DNA from: Notolepis coatsorum | Lineage: Eukaryota > Chordata > Actinopteri > Aulopiformes > Paralepididae | Direction: 5' to 3' | DNA length: 64,000 bases | Assembly: GCA_963971535.1 (NCBI GenBank) | Contig: OZ020590.1 | Coordinates: forward strand, 153,926,034 to 153,990,033 | Shown: piece after piece, positions 55,157-64,000 of the stretch | Layout: each line of letters starts with the position of its first letter | Position numbering within the stretch: the stretch's first letter is position 1 | Program-made: the position numbers and the translations under genes | The notes under the pieces: model-generated | The model's database searches: none | What the model saw: only the letters and a program-made list of their open reading frames with translations | Told to the model about the DNA's origin: nothing

Positions 55157-57431
55157 GATTGATTGAATACTTTATTACAGGTCTTTGAGACCTGTAAAAC
55201 ACTAAGAAATGGAGTAACCAATATGATCAAAAAAGCAAAACTGAACTATTTTAACGAAAAAATTGAGGAAAATAAAAATAATCCTCAAAAACTGTGGAAG
55301 TCTTTAAAAACACTGGGTCACAATAATAGACTCAAGACTAAAACCACAAATCTCAACCTGAAAATAGATAACACGATCATCTCTGACAAATTGAGTGTGG
55401 CAAATTGTTTAAACACCTTCTTCACAACTGTTGCTACCACTTTGGTGAACAAACTGCCGATCCACTCTGGCCGATATGGCATACAGCACATCCAGGCCTT
55501 TTATAAGGAACTGGGTGTACGTGAAAATGATTTTAAATTGACTGAAGTAACTACTGAAGAGGTTATGAAAAAGCTCAGTATGCTGCAGCCAACAAAAGCC
55601 ACAGGCCATGACAATATTCCCACCAGATTTCTCAGAGACTCTGCTTCCATCATAGCTCCCATTGTAGCCCATATCACCAACCTCTCCATCAACCAGGGTC
55701 ACATCCCGCAAGAACTCAAGCTTGCTAGGGTAACCCCTCTATTTAAAAAAGGAAACAAACTGGATCCAGGTAACTACCGCCCCGTTTCTATCCTTTGTTC
55801 CATATCAAAGGTAATTGAGAGGCTGGTATATGAGCAGATAGACAACTACCTGACTGAACATAGACTACTGTACCAGTTCCAATCAGGTTTCAGAAAATCA
55901 CACTCCACTGACACCTGTTTACTGTACCTGACCGATTATATAAAACGGGAGATGGACAAGGGGAACTACTGCGGGATGGTAATGTTGGACCTGCAAAAGG
56001 CGTTTGACACGGTCAACCACTCCATCCTACTAGAAAAATTGAGAGCGATAGGCTTTGATAGCAAGTCAGCCAAATGGGTCAAGTCCTACCTGGAGGGAAG
56101 AGAACAGGTGGTAGACATCAATGGCACCTTGTCCTCGTCCCTTCCAGTGACATGTGGGGTCCCCCAAGGAAGCATTTTGGGGCCTCAACTGTTTTTAATA
56201 TATATTAATGACATGAAATCGGCATGCGATTGCAACCTGTTCCTGTTTGCTGACGACTCGGCACTCCTGGTCTCTGACAGGGATAAGTCTAAAGTGGAAA
56301 GTGTCCTGAGCAGTGAAATGAAAAAGATCTGCTCTTGGCTCAGTGACAATAAATTGTCTCTACATCTGGGAAAAACAGAGGCCATACTCCTTGGGTCAAA
56401 TGCCAACCTAAAGAAATCCCAGGGTTTTAAAATTAGAGTAGGTGAAAACATTATTGAGGATAAAGAGGAGGTCACCTACCTGGGCTTTATTTTAAATAAC
56501 AAACTTTCTAACGAAAAAATGGCACAAAAAGTTATTACTAAGGTCAATCAAAAAACCAAATTTTTATTTAGAATTTCCTCGTTCATAAATAGAAACGCTC
56601 TGAGGACCCTAGCTGGAGCCCTCATCCAATGTCACTTTGACTATGCTTGCACTTCATGGTACAGCAACATATCAAAACAAATGAAGACAAAGCTCCAGAC
56701 CTCCCAAAACAAACTAGTGAGACTCCTGCACAACCTTCACTTTAGAACTCACCTAACGCCAGCCCACTTTAGCAGTCTGGGATGGCTTAGGGTTGAAGAA
56801 AGGGTACACCAGCTTAAAATGCTACTGGTTTTTAAAGTACTGAAAGAAACGGTCCCCAAGTACCTAGTAAATTATTTTAATAAAGTAGGAGATGTCCACA
56901 AACACGCCACAAGAGGAAGCCCCACGGACCTGGTCCCGCCGAGAGTCATGACATGCATGGGGAAAGATGCATTTTTTTACTCGGCTACGGTAATGTGGAA
57001 TGCCCTGCCAACATTCATAAAACTCCTGAACTCCCCTCTCGGATTTAAATCCGCCCTAAAAACATGGCTCAGCAGCAACTCAAATTGGTCTTAAAATGTT
57101 TTTTATCTCTTTTATCATAACTTGGCTTTTATTTCTTTTATCATGAGTTGCTTTTAAGGGTTTGCGGATTTTCTTTTAACATTAGTTAACTGTATGAGTT
57201 GTCAGGTTAGGTGTTTTTATACACATTTTTAGGATGTGTCCTGTCTAGTGTACATGTCCATTTGTGTTTCTGTGCCTTTTTATGTTCCATGTATGGACCA
57301 CAATGGAAACAAGCCTTGGCTTTATTGTGTTTTATCCATTTTTGACCAGCGTTGTTGATACTGTTATTGTCTTGTCTTTTAAAAATGTTTTGTCCTACGA
57401 TTGTGTCAAAATAAAGTATTCAATCAATCAA
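55157..57431 (+). mobile_element. L2-type LINE insertion with intact RT frame and inverted tail at its 5' end
   Basis: The element starts with GATTGATTGAATACTTTATT, the reverse complement of its own 3' end (ATAAAGTATTCAATCAATC, 57411-57429). It then enters sense coding sequence after the (missing) endonuclease domain. It is absent from copy 1 of the duplication, and about 145 bp of the target (equivalent to 28470-28615) is missing here. The 3' UTR is about 0.3 kb. Confidence 0.9.
55163..57094 (+). CDS. L2-type LINE ORF2, reverse transcriptase (643 aa, endonuclease missing)
   Basis: Encodes an RNA-directed DNA polymerase of the L2/CR1 group, which copies the element's RNA at a nicked genomic target. 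Visible in order: NKNNPQKLWKSLKTLGHNNR linker (~40-60), TKATGHDNIPTRFLRD (~145), LDPGNYRPVSILCSISKVIE (~200), FQSGFRKSHSTDTCLLYLTD (~240), motif A MLDLQKAFDTVNHSIL (~273), GVPQGSILGPQLFLIYINDM (~332), catalytic FADD in LFLFADDSALLVSD (~358), and the C-terminal WNALP block (~615). No stop or frameshift interrupts it. The first residues (MNTLLQ) come from the inverted tail, not from the element's own start; the real ORF2 would begin upstream with an APE-type endonuclease. It differs in subfamily from the other L2 copies here. The intact frame suggests a young insertion, but this copy cannot be autonomous. Confidence 0.9.
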   Translation: MNTLLQVFETCKTLRNGVTNMIKKAKLNYFNEKIEENKNNPQKLWKSLKTLGHNNRLKTKTTNLNLKIDNTIISDKLSVANCLNTFFTTVATTLVNKLPIHSGRYGIQHIQAFYKELGVRENDFKLTEVTTEEVMKKLSMLQPTKATGHDNIPTRFLRDSASIIAPIVAHITNLSINQGHIPQELKLARVTPLFKKGNKLDPGNYRPVSILCSISKVIERLVYEQIDNYLTEHRLLYQFQSGFRKSHSTDTCLLYLTDYIKREMDKGNYCGMVMLDLQKAFDTVNHSILLEKLRAIGFDSKSAKWVKSYLEGREQVVDINGTLSSSLPVTCGVPQGSILGPQLFLIYINDMKSACDCNLFLFADDSALLVSDRDKSKVESVLSSEMKKICSWLSDNKLSLHLGKTEAILLGSNANLKKSQGFKIRVGENIIEDKEEVTYLGFILNNKLSNEKMAQKVITKVNQKTKFLFRISSFINRNALRTLAGALIQCHFDYACTSWYSNISKQMKTKLQTSQNKLVRLLHNLHFRTHLTPAHFSSLGWLRVEERVHQLKMLLVFKVLKETVPKYLVNYFNKVGDVHKHATRGSPTDLVPPRVMTCMGKDAFFYSATVMWNALPTFIKLLNSPLGFKSALKTWLSSNSNWS

Positions 57432-57506
57432 AAGACTAAATGTTTTTTCCCCCGAGTATGAGTTCTGATATGTACTTTTAAGTCACGTTTTGCACCAAAT
57501 ATTTTA
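57432..57506 (-). other. 3' flank of zinc-finger copy 2 with eroded finger 7
   Basis: Out-of-frame finger-7 remnant, equivalent to part of 28620-28690, cut by the L2 insertion 75 bp past the stop. Confidence 0.5.
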
Positions 57507-59305
57507 TCACAGTGTGCAACTATAGGGCTTTTCCCCAGTATGGCTTCTCATGTGACTATTCAGGTGTCCCTGTGTAATATATCTTTTAGGACACAGTGTG
57601 CAACTATAGGGCTTTTCCCCAGTATGGCTTCTCATGTGAATATTCAGGTGTCCCTGTATAATATATCTTTTAGGACACAGTGTGCAACTATAGGGCTTTT
57701 CCCCAGTATGGCTTCTCATGTGTACTTTTATTTGAGATTTTTTACTAAATCTTTTAGGACACAGTGTGCAACTATAGGGCTTTTCCCCAGTGTGGCTTCT
57801 CATATGTACTTCCAAGAGTGTAATGTCAGTACATTTCTTTCCACAAACAGTACATGTCATGTGAATTTGAAAGTGAAGTTTTAAGCTCTCTGTGGGTTCT
57901 AAATGTTTTCCACACAAACCACAGTCACTAGAATGGGCTTTAAGATGGCGCATTAAAGCTTTCTTATTAGGAAAACATTTCCCACACACTTTACAGCTCC
58001 AGGTCTCACATGGTATTTGGTTTGATAATTTCACCTCATGGGATGAAACCACAGAGCTCTTGAACTGGTTGCTGTTAGACAAACTCTGTCCTTTGTTTTT
58101 CTGTGTCTTCTTTGATGTCAGTGAGTTTAAACCAGGATGAGGTTCACTAGTCTCCAGCCAATCATCATTGTCATCAGTATCAGTTCCAGAACTGTGTGAA
58201 GAGAGGAGCTGGCCATCTGTAGTTGGTTCTAAATCACCAGCTGGATCTAAGTTACTGACTGGTTCTGATAATCCACAGTCCTCTCCATCAGGTTCAGTTT
58301 TCATCTGTTCTGTTGAGGTGCTGGCTAGAGGCTCTGTCTCTCTGTTTTCCTCAGTCTGGGTTTGGTTAAACCATGAGGACTGAGGTTTCTCTTCATCATA
58401 TTCACTCTTCACAGGGACAGGGTTGAAAGTGAACTTAATATCAGCCTCCTCCAGACCTTGAAGCTGCTCTCCCTCCTGACTGGTCCAGAGTTCCTCCTGT
58501 TCCTCTTTAATCTGTAGGAGCTCTGGGTCCTGGGTTTGGTTAAACCATGAGGACTGAGGTTTCTCTTCATCATGTTCACTCTTCACAGGGACAGGGTTGA
58601 AATTGAACTTGATACCAGCCTCCTCCAGACCTTGAAGCTGCTCTCCCTCCTGACTGGTCCAGAGTTCCTCCTGTTCCTCTTTAATCTGTAGGAGCTCTGG
58701 GTCCTGGGTTTGGTTAAACCATGAGGACTGAGGTTTCTCTTCATCATGTTCACTCTTCACAGGGACAGGGTTGAAAGTGAACTTGATACCAGCCTCCTCC
58801 AGACCTTGAAGCTGCTCTCCCTCCGGACTGGTCCAGAGTTCCTCCTGTTCCTCTTTAATCTGTAGGAGCTCTGGGTCCTGGGTTTGGTTAAACCATGAGG
58901 ACTGAGGTTTCTCTTCATCATCTTCACTCTTCACAGGGACAGGGTTGAAAGTGAACTTGATACCAACTTCCTCCAGACCTTGAAGCTGCTCTCCCTCCCG
59001 ACTGGTCCAGAGTTCCTCCTGTTCCTCTTTAATCTGTAGGAGCTCTGGGTCCTGGGTTTGGTTAAACCATGAGGACTGAGGTTTCTCTTCATCATGTTCA
59101 CTCTTCACAGGGACAGGGTTGAAAGTGAACTTGATGATATCAGCCTCCTCCAGACCTTGAAGCTGCTCTCCCTCCTGACTGGTCCAGAGTTCCTCCTGTT
59201 CCTCTTTCATCTGTAGGAGCTCTGGCTGCTCCTGGCTCAGACTGGGGCTCCTCTCCTGCTGTTCAGGAGGAACCTCCTCTTCACAGACAGAGAGCTGTGG
59301 GGGGT
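57507..59305 (-). CDS. C2H2 zinc-finger protein, last coding exon (copy 2, open)
   Basis: Probable nuclear DNA-binding regulator. The frame opens at 59330 (607 aa), but TCTGCCTCCCTCCAG just inside it is a strong splice acceptor, so the exon most likely starts at about 59305 and residues 1-8 are intronic. From residue ~38 come five tandem acidic 58-residue units (KEEQEELWTSQEGEQL ... NPVPVKSEHDEEKPQSSWFN), each with two psi-K-x-E SUMO-type motifs (IKEE or MKEE, and VKSE followed by acidic residues). A Ser/Asp/Glu-rich linker (~330-440) contains MKTEPDGED. Six C2H2 fingers follow at ~446-466, 470-490, 493-513, 521-541, 549-569 and 577-597, the last four in TGEKPYSC-linked series. A stop falls inside finger 7. 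No upstream exon was identified. The N-terminal type is common in teleost zinc-finger families; I cannot name an orthologue. Confidence 0.8.
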
Positions 59306-59320
59306 CTGGAGGGAGGCAGA
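59290..59320 (-). promoter_or_regulatory. Splice acceptor of zinc-finger copy 2
   Basis: On the minus strand TTCTGCCTCCCTCCAG followed by ACCCCCCACAGCTCTC: a pyrimidine tract, AG and the exon. The identical site in copy 1 is at about 30317. Confidence 0.65.
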
Positions 59321-59387
59321 ATAATGACATGAATAGTTGTAATTGCTGTCACCATTTGAAAGCCACCAATTTTAAGAATTCACACAT

Positions 59388-59850
59388 GTTCTTCCTGTGC
59401 CCCAGGACAGTTCAGTCAGTATGTTCTTCCTGTGCCCCAGGACAGTTCAGTCAGTATGTTCTTCCTGAGGACAGTTCAGTCAGTATGTTCTTCCTGTGCC
59501 CCAGGACAGTTCAGTCAGTATGTTCTTCCTGTGCCCCAGGACAGTTCAGTCAGTATGTTCTTCCTGTGTCTCAGGACAGTTCAGTCAGTATGTTCTACCT
59601 GTGCTCCAGGACAGTTCAGTCAGTATGTTCTTCCTGTGCTCCAGGACAGTGACTGAACTGTCCTGGAGCACAGGAGGAACATACTGACTGAACTGTCCTG
59701 GAGCACAGGAAGAACATACTGACTGAACTGTCCTGGAGCACAGGAAGAACATACTGACTGAACTGTCCTGGAGCACAGGAAGAACATACTGACTGAACTG
59801 TCCTGGAGCACAGGAGGAACATACTGACTGAACTGTCCTGGAGCACAGGA
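59388..59850. repeat. 35-bp minisatellite arranged as a head-to-head inverted repeat
   Basis: About seven units in plus orientation (to 59650), then about six in the opposite orientation. The centre CCAGGACAGT-GACTGA-ACTGTCCTGG (59641-59666) is a perfect stem with a 6-nt loop. Copy 1 (30397-30576) has only the plus-orientation units. Confidence 0.9.
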
Positions 59851-59879
59851 ATAATATAGATGGTGAAAAAACGAGGTAG

Positions 59880-60105
59880 TTCACTATTCGGCCCATGATT
59901 AAAATGACATAAATGATGCAACATACAGATATATATCATGACATTTGTGACATACAGGTATACAGTACCGTTACATTTGTGACATACAAGATATGCAAAT
60001 ATACAGTAGTTAAACAGAGATCTTAACAGAAAATATATACATACGAGGGGGAGGAAACTGTACATTAGGAGGGAGTGGGTGGGTGGGTGGGATAGGGGAC
60101 ATGTG
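59880..60105 (-). mobile_element. L2-type 3' UTR fragment (copy 2)
   Basis: Counterpart of 30600-30815. Confidence 0.65.
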
Positions 60106-60269
60106 TATTGTGAATTGTGTATTGTGAAAGCCAAGGTAGGTGATTCAATAACGTTACTAGATCAACTGATCTTTACATTCGAATTTTTCAAATAGTCTAC
60201 TAGTACAAATGTTTGGATCAAAATGCTGATTGGTACTTTGGTAGTTCGTTCAGGCGGGAGAGGAGAGGA

Positions 60270-60420
60270 GAGGGGGTGTTTGCCTCCTTTCCTCAGACAA
60301 TTCTTTGCACTCTTCTCCCTGATTTGTAATAGCTTTTGGCAATCTGAAGTACTCTAAATGCTTTTCCCAGTCCGACCGATTAGTACAGCCAAAAACACAA
60401 CAATAATTGACCCTTTTGAG
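60270..60420 (-). pseudogene. THAP-domain remnant (copy 2)
   Basis: Minus strand VNYCCVFGCTNRSDWEKHLE then YFRLPKAITNQGEECKELSE, a longer in-frame stretch of THAP domain than in copy 1. The position of the start Met again reads AGG. After EERRQ the sequence no longer looks like THAP (TPPLLSSPA), so the C-terminal half of the domain, including its expected His and AVPTIF-type motif, is absent. Non-functional on this evidence, unless spliced to another exon. Confidence 0.6.
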
Positions 60421-60429
60421 CAACAATGA

Positions 60430-60619
60430 CCAGACAATGTACAGCCCCCCACCCACCCCACCTACCCAACCTCCTCCAATGTACAGTTTCTATGTCAAAT
60501 GTATATACTCTCTTTTCTGGACTCTTTTTGTATCACAAACAGTACTGTATTTGCATATCTGGTATGTCATAAATGTATAGATGTAGCAGTACTGTCTATC
60601 TGTATGTCGTGTGTGTCAT
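60430..60619 (+). mobile_element. L2-type 3' end, left part (split by Rex1-like insertion)
   Basis: Continues at 62063-62240 after the insertion. In copy 1 the two parts are contiguous (GTGTGTCATATATGTTATG). Confidence 0.85.
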
Positions 60620-62062
60620 CAAGTCAAGTCAAGTCAAGAGTTTTAATTGTCACGGCATACAGGTATACAATGAAATGCGGGTGGTCTTGCCCGCAACGAT
60701 GTGCAATACAGTGGTACATATAATAGAATCAAAAAAAGAAACAACATTGTGCAGTAACAGGTAGCAGGTAACATGGAGTGACATCTCGGTATCTGTACAT
60801 AGTTATTTACAGAGCATGTGTGACATGCTAGTTAGCTTTGGTAGTGCAATACACTGTTCCTGTTATTCTAATTTAAAGTGTCCTTTCCTTTGGCCATAAG
60901 TGTGCGTGTGTGCGACATGAGTGTGTGCCCGCTCATGTTAAAGTGTTAAGTGGCTGCTCGTGTGTGAGCGTGCACAGTGTGCGTGTCGTGTGTGTGTTCA
61001 TGTGTGCTTGTGTGTGGACAGTTCAATGTTCTGAGCACTCAATGTTCATTGTTCATGGCTCTGATGGCCTGGGGGAAGAAGCTGAGCCTAAGCCGCTCTG
61101 TCCTAGTAGCTGGGGTTCGCAGGCGTCTGCCTGACCTCAGCAGCTGAAACAGGCTGTTATTGGGGTGGTGAGGGTCTTTCATTATCCTGCAGGCTCTGGA
61201 TTTGCACCTCTTGTTGTATAGAACCTGCAGGGGGGGTAGTGCAATACCCGTGGTCTGCTCGGCTGAGCGCACCACTTTCTGTAGGGCCTTCTTGTCCTGT
61301 GCCGTGCTGTTTCCATACCAGGCAGTGATGTTTCCGGTCAAGATGCTCTCTACAGCTCCTGAGTAGAAGGACTGGAGTATCTTCCCCGATACTCTGAACT
61401 TCCTTAACTGTCTCAGGTGGTAGAGACGCTGTTTCGCCTTCTTTACTACTGTGTCTATGTGTGTTGACCATGTCAGGTCCTCTGAGATGTGGACCCCCAG
61501 GTACTTGAAGCTGCTCACCCTGTCCACGGTAGCCCCGTTTATCATCAGTGGTGTGTGTGTCTCCTGCTGTCCTCTCCTATAATCCACGATCAGTTCCTTG
61601 GTTTTGCCAATGTTCAGGAGCAGGCTGTTGTCCTGGCACCAGCGTTCCAGTACCTCAACCTCCTCCCGGTAGGCCTTCTCGTCGTTGTCCGAGATCAGCC
61701 CCACCACCACCGTGTCATCTGCGAACTTCACTATGGAGTTGGAGCTGAACTTGGCCACACAGTCGTGTGTGTAGAGTGAGTACAGCAGGGGGCTCAGAAC
61801 ACAGCCCTGGGGGGACCCGATGCTCAGGGTGATGGTGTTGGAGGTCTGACCCCCCACCCTGACCGCCTGGGGTCTTTCGCTCAGAAAGTCCAGTACCCAG
61901 GCGCTCAGGGCGGAGCTCAGACCTAGCTCGAGCTTGTCCACCAGTCTGGTGGGGACTATGGTGTTGAACGCTGAGCTGTAGTCAATGAACAACAGTCTCA
62001 CATAGCCCCCCTTCTGACGGTCAAGGTGCGAGAGGGTGCTGTGCAGTACCTGGGAGACCGCG
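60620..62062 (-). mobile_element. Rex1-like LINE insertion with (ACTTG)n tail
   Basis: On the plus strand it begins CAAGTCAAGTCAAGTCAAGA, the reverse complement of an ACTTG tail, and ends at GGGAGACCGCGTC. GTCAT flanks both ends, giving a probable 5-bp or shorter target duplication. Absent from copy 1 of the duplication, so it post-dates it. Confidence 0.9.
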
Positions 62063-62211
62063 TCGTCATATATGTTATGATGAATTGAAAATGGGGGACC
62101 CTGATGTAAACAAGACGAAAGTCTTTCTCTGGTCTGCATCCCCTTAACAATTGTATGTATTGAGCTGTACTGTACTGTACCCATTCTGCAATCGGTTAAT
62201 ACAATTTTCAA
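61039..62211 (-). CDS. Rex1-like reverse transcriptase, chimeric 5' end (390 aa)
   Basis: A LINE RNA-directed DNA polymerase, endonuclease and first RT motifs missing. From residue ~50 it reads [20 protein letters not shown], motif [41 protein letters not shown], catalytic FADD ([20 protein letters not shown]), [24 protein letters not shown] and the C-terminal [20 protein letters not shown]. The frame is uninterrupted to the stop. The first ~50 residues ([20 protein letters not shown] ...) come from the reverse complement of the L2 UTR into which it inserted, so this ORF crosses the junction by chance and the start is not genuine. Related to, but clearly diverged from, the 1756-2673 copy. Confidence 0.85.
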   Translation of the reverse strand: MKIVLTDCRMGTVQYSSIHTIVKGMQTRERLSSCLHQGPPFSIHHNIYDDAVSQVLHSTLSHLDRQKGGYVRLLFIDYSSAFNTIVPTRLVDKLELGLSSALSAWVLDFLSERPQAVRVGGQTSNTITLSIGSPQGCVLSPLLYSLYTHDCVAKFSSNSIVKFADDTVVVGLISDNDEKAYREEVEVLERWCQDNSLLLNIGKTKELIVDYRRGQQETHTPLMINGATVDRVSSFKYLGVHISEDLTWSTHIDTVVKKAKQRLYHLRQLRKFRVSGKILQSFYSGAVESILTGNITAWYGNSTAQDKKALQKVVRSAEQTTGIALPPLQVLYNKRCKSRACRIMKDPHHPNNSLFQLLRSGRRLRTPATRTERLRLSFFPQAIRAMNNEH

Positions 62212-62240
62212 TCAATCAATCAATCAATTCAATCAATCAA
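62063..62240 (+). mobile_element. L2-type 3' end, right part with (CAAT)n tail
   Basis: Resumes at GTCATATATGTTATGATG and ends in CAATCAATCAATCAATTC. Duplication B copy 2 follows directly. Confidence 0.85.
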
Positions 62241-62668
62241 TCAAACAATGGCTGAACGGCTCAGGAGACATATATCAGCCACCTAAAGGGAAGGGATGAT
62301 TAGGTGGGCCTTGATGTCAGAGACCTGATTGGGAATTTGGCCAGGAACGTCGGGGAACCCCCTACTCTTTGCGAGTGGGTCCTTTAACAACCAAATTCAG
62401 TCGCACCTGAAAGACGGCACTCGCAGCTGTACAGTGTCCCTATCACCATAACAGGGGCATTGTTACTGACCAGTCCAGAGGACAGAGTGCTCCCTGCTGG
62501 ACATCACTTTCCAACAGCGGCCTTGACCACGGGGCCATCATGAGTCCAGAGCTCTACCCATGTGGCCACGCTGCCGGACAGTAATATGATGGTTATAACA
62601 CTACTCCTGTATCTTTACACCCGCACAGCGTCAAGGGCTGGAGGGCGTATTGCAGCCACTCCTGTGGT

Positions 62669-63560
<892 letters not shown>

Positions 63561-63721
63561 AGCCATAACATCTACAGTTCTGATCCGATTTGGATGAAAC
63601 ATTGCACACAGGCAAACAGCAGGTCAAGGACCACAACTACTTTTCAGATCGGTCAATGACAAGTATTTTATTTGAATACATCACTGTCCAGTGAAATCAA
63701 TAATGATGGTGAACATAAACT

Positions 63722-63866
63722 AGGGATGTTCGATATTGGCTTTTTTACCGATATCCGAAATACCGATATTGTCCATTCTTAATTTCCGATACCGATATAT
63801 GCTGATGTCAACAGGTGGTAGGGTGTATATAGCTGATGTCAACAGATGGTAGGGTGTATATAGCTG
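63722..63866. mobile_element. MITE end plus two 31-bp minisatellite units
   Basis: AGGGATGTTCGATATTGGCT to CCGATATATGC, then TGATGTCAACAGGTGGTAGG and a second unit. Same as 41651-42160 in reduced form. Confidence 0.65.
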
Positions 63867-64000
63867 GTGTTGAATGCACAATCCATAAAATCTATACGCA
63901 CGTTTACATAATACAATACGTTTTATTATACACAAACCTATCTAACGTTGTTGTGAAAAACACAATTTGAATAACCGTGAAAGTATTTACTTATTACTAA

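Larger units (their letters stand above)
52260..62217 (+). repeat. Segmental duplication A, copy 2
   Basis: Same order as 25321-31500 but with an added L2 (55157-57431), which replaces about 145 bp, an added Rex1-like LINE (60620-62062), and expansions or contractions of minisatellites. Without these it would be about 6.2 kb. Confidence 0.95.

Noticed and set aside
57540-57884. Plus-strand 114-aa frame opposite the zinc fingers
   Set aside because: Antisense shadow of the finger repeat (the same happens at 28727-28918).

Overview
The window is vertebrate, almost certainly a teleost fish. The signs are several fish-type LINE families (an L1-type element, L2-type elements with CAAT or GAAT tetranucleotide tails, Rex1-like elements), tRNA-headed SINEs with A and B boxes, many small hAT-like inverted-repeat elements, and two C2H2 zinc-finger genes with the acidic KEEQEELWTSQEGEQL-type N-terminus that I know from teleost zinc-finger proteins. 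There are no bacterial operons, no CRISPR array and no complete host gene. Most of the 64 kb is nested, broken transposable elements and tandem repeats, as in a gene-poor, repeat-rich region.

Layout. 0-4.6 kb: an L1-type LINE split by a Rex1-like LINE. 4.6-5.7 kb: an LTR with a primer-binding-site-like sequence. 5.7-7.2 kb: a TTGG-rich higher-order minisatellite. 7.3-9.1 kb: a hAT-like element with an 8-bp target duplication. 9.1-11.7 kb: microsatellites, a SINE and a 33-bp minisatellite. 12-18.5 kb: L2 copies, a split Rex1-like LINE holding two LTR-like insertions, and a TTAA-flanked fold-back element. 18.5-25.3 kb: RT fragments, a 12-bp minisatellite, MITEs and GA tracts. 25.3-31.5 kb: copy 1 of a segmental duplication carrying a zinc-finger gene and a THAP remnant. 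31.6-34.2 kb: an L2 inside an inverted-repeat element. 34.4-34.9 kb: a 54-bp minisatellite. 35.15-37.7 kb: a large inverted repeat (about 1.08 kb arms) around a SINE. 37.7-42.3 kb: MITE, L2 and Rex1-like pieces and a 31-bp minisatellite. 43-44.6 kb: a 25-30 bp minisatellite. 46.1-46.6 kb: a solo LTR with target duplication. 47.07-50.08 kb: four transposons nested in one another. 52.26-62.2 kb: copy 2 of the zinc-finger duplication, enlarged by an L2 and a Rex1-like insertion. 62.25-64 kb: a second copy of the 40.9-42.3 kb segment.

Genes. The best candidate host coding sequence is the zinc-finger exon at 57507-59305 (minus). Its paralogue at 28694-30317 has a 1-bp frameshift near the exon start. 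The two paralogues differ mainly at the DNA-contacting residues of fingers 3-6 and in the number of 58-residue acidic repeats (4 against 5), each of which carries two SUMO-consensus motifs. The longest retroelement ORFs (643 aa at 55163-57094 plus, 390 aa at 61039-62211 minus) are 5'-truncated LINE reverse transcriptases, not host genes.

I found no new defence or metabolic system. The most informative structures are the four-level nest with an empty-site paralogue, the two diverged zinc-finger copies, the inverted duplications, and L2 copies with an inverted copy of their own 3' tail at the 5' end.
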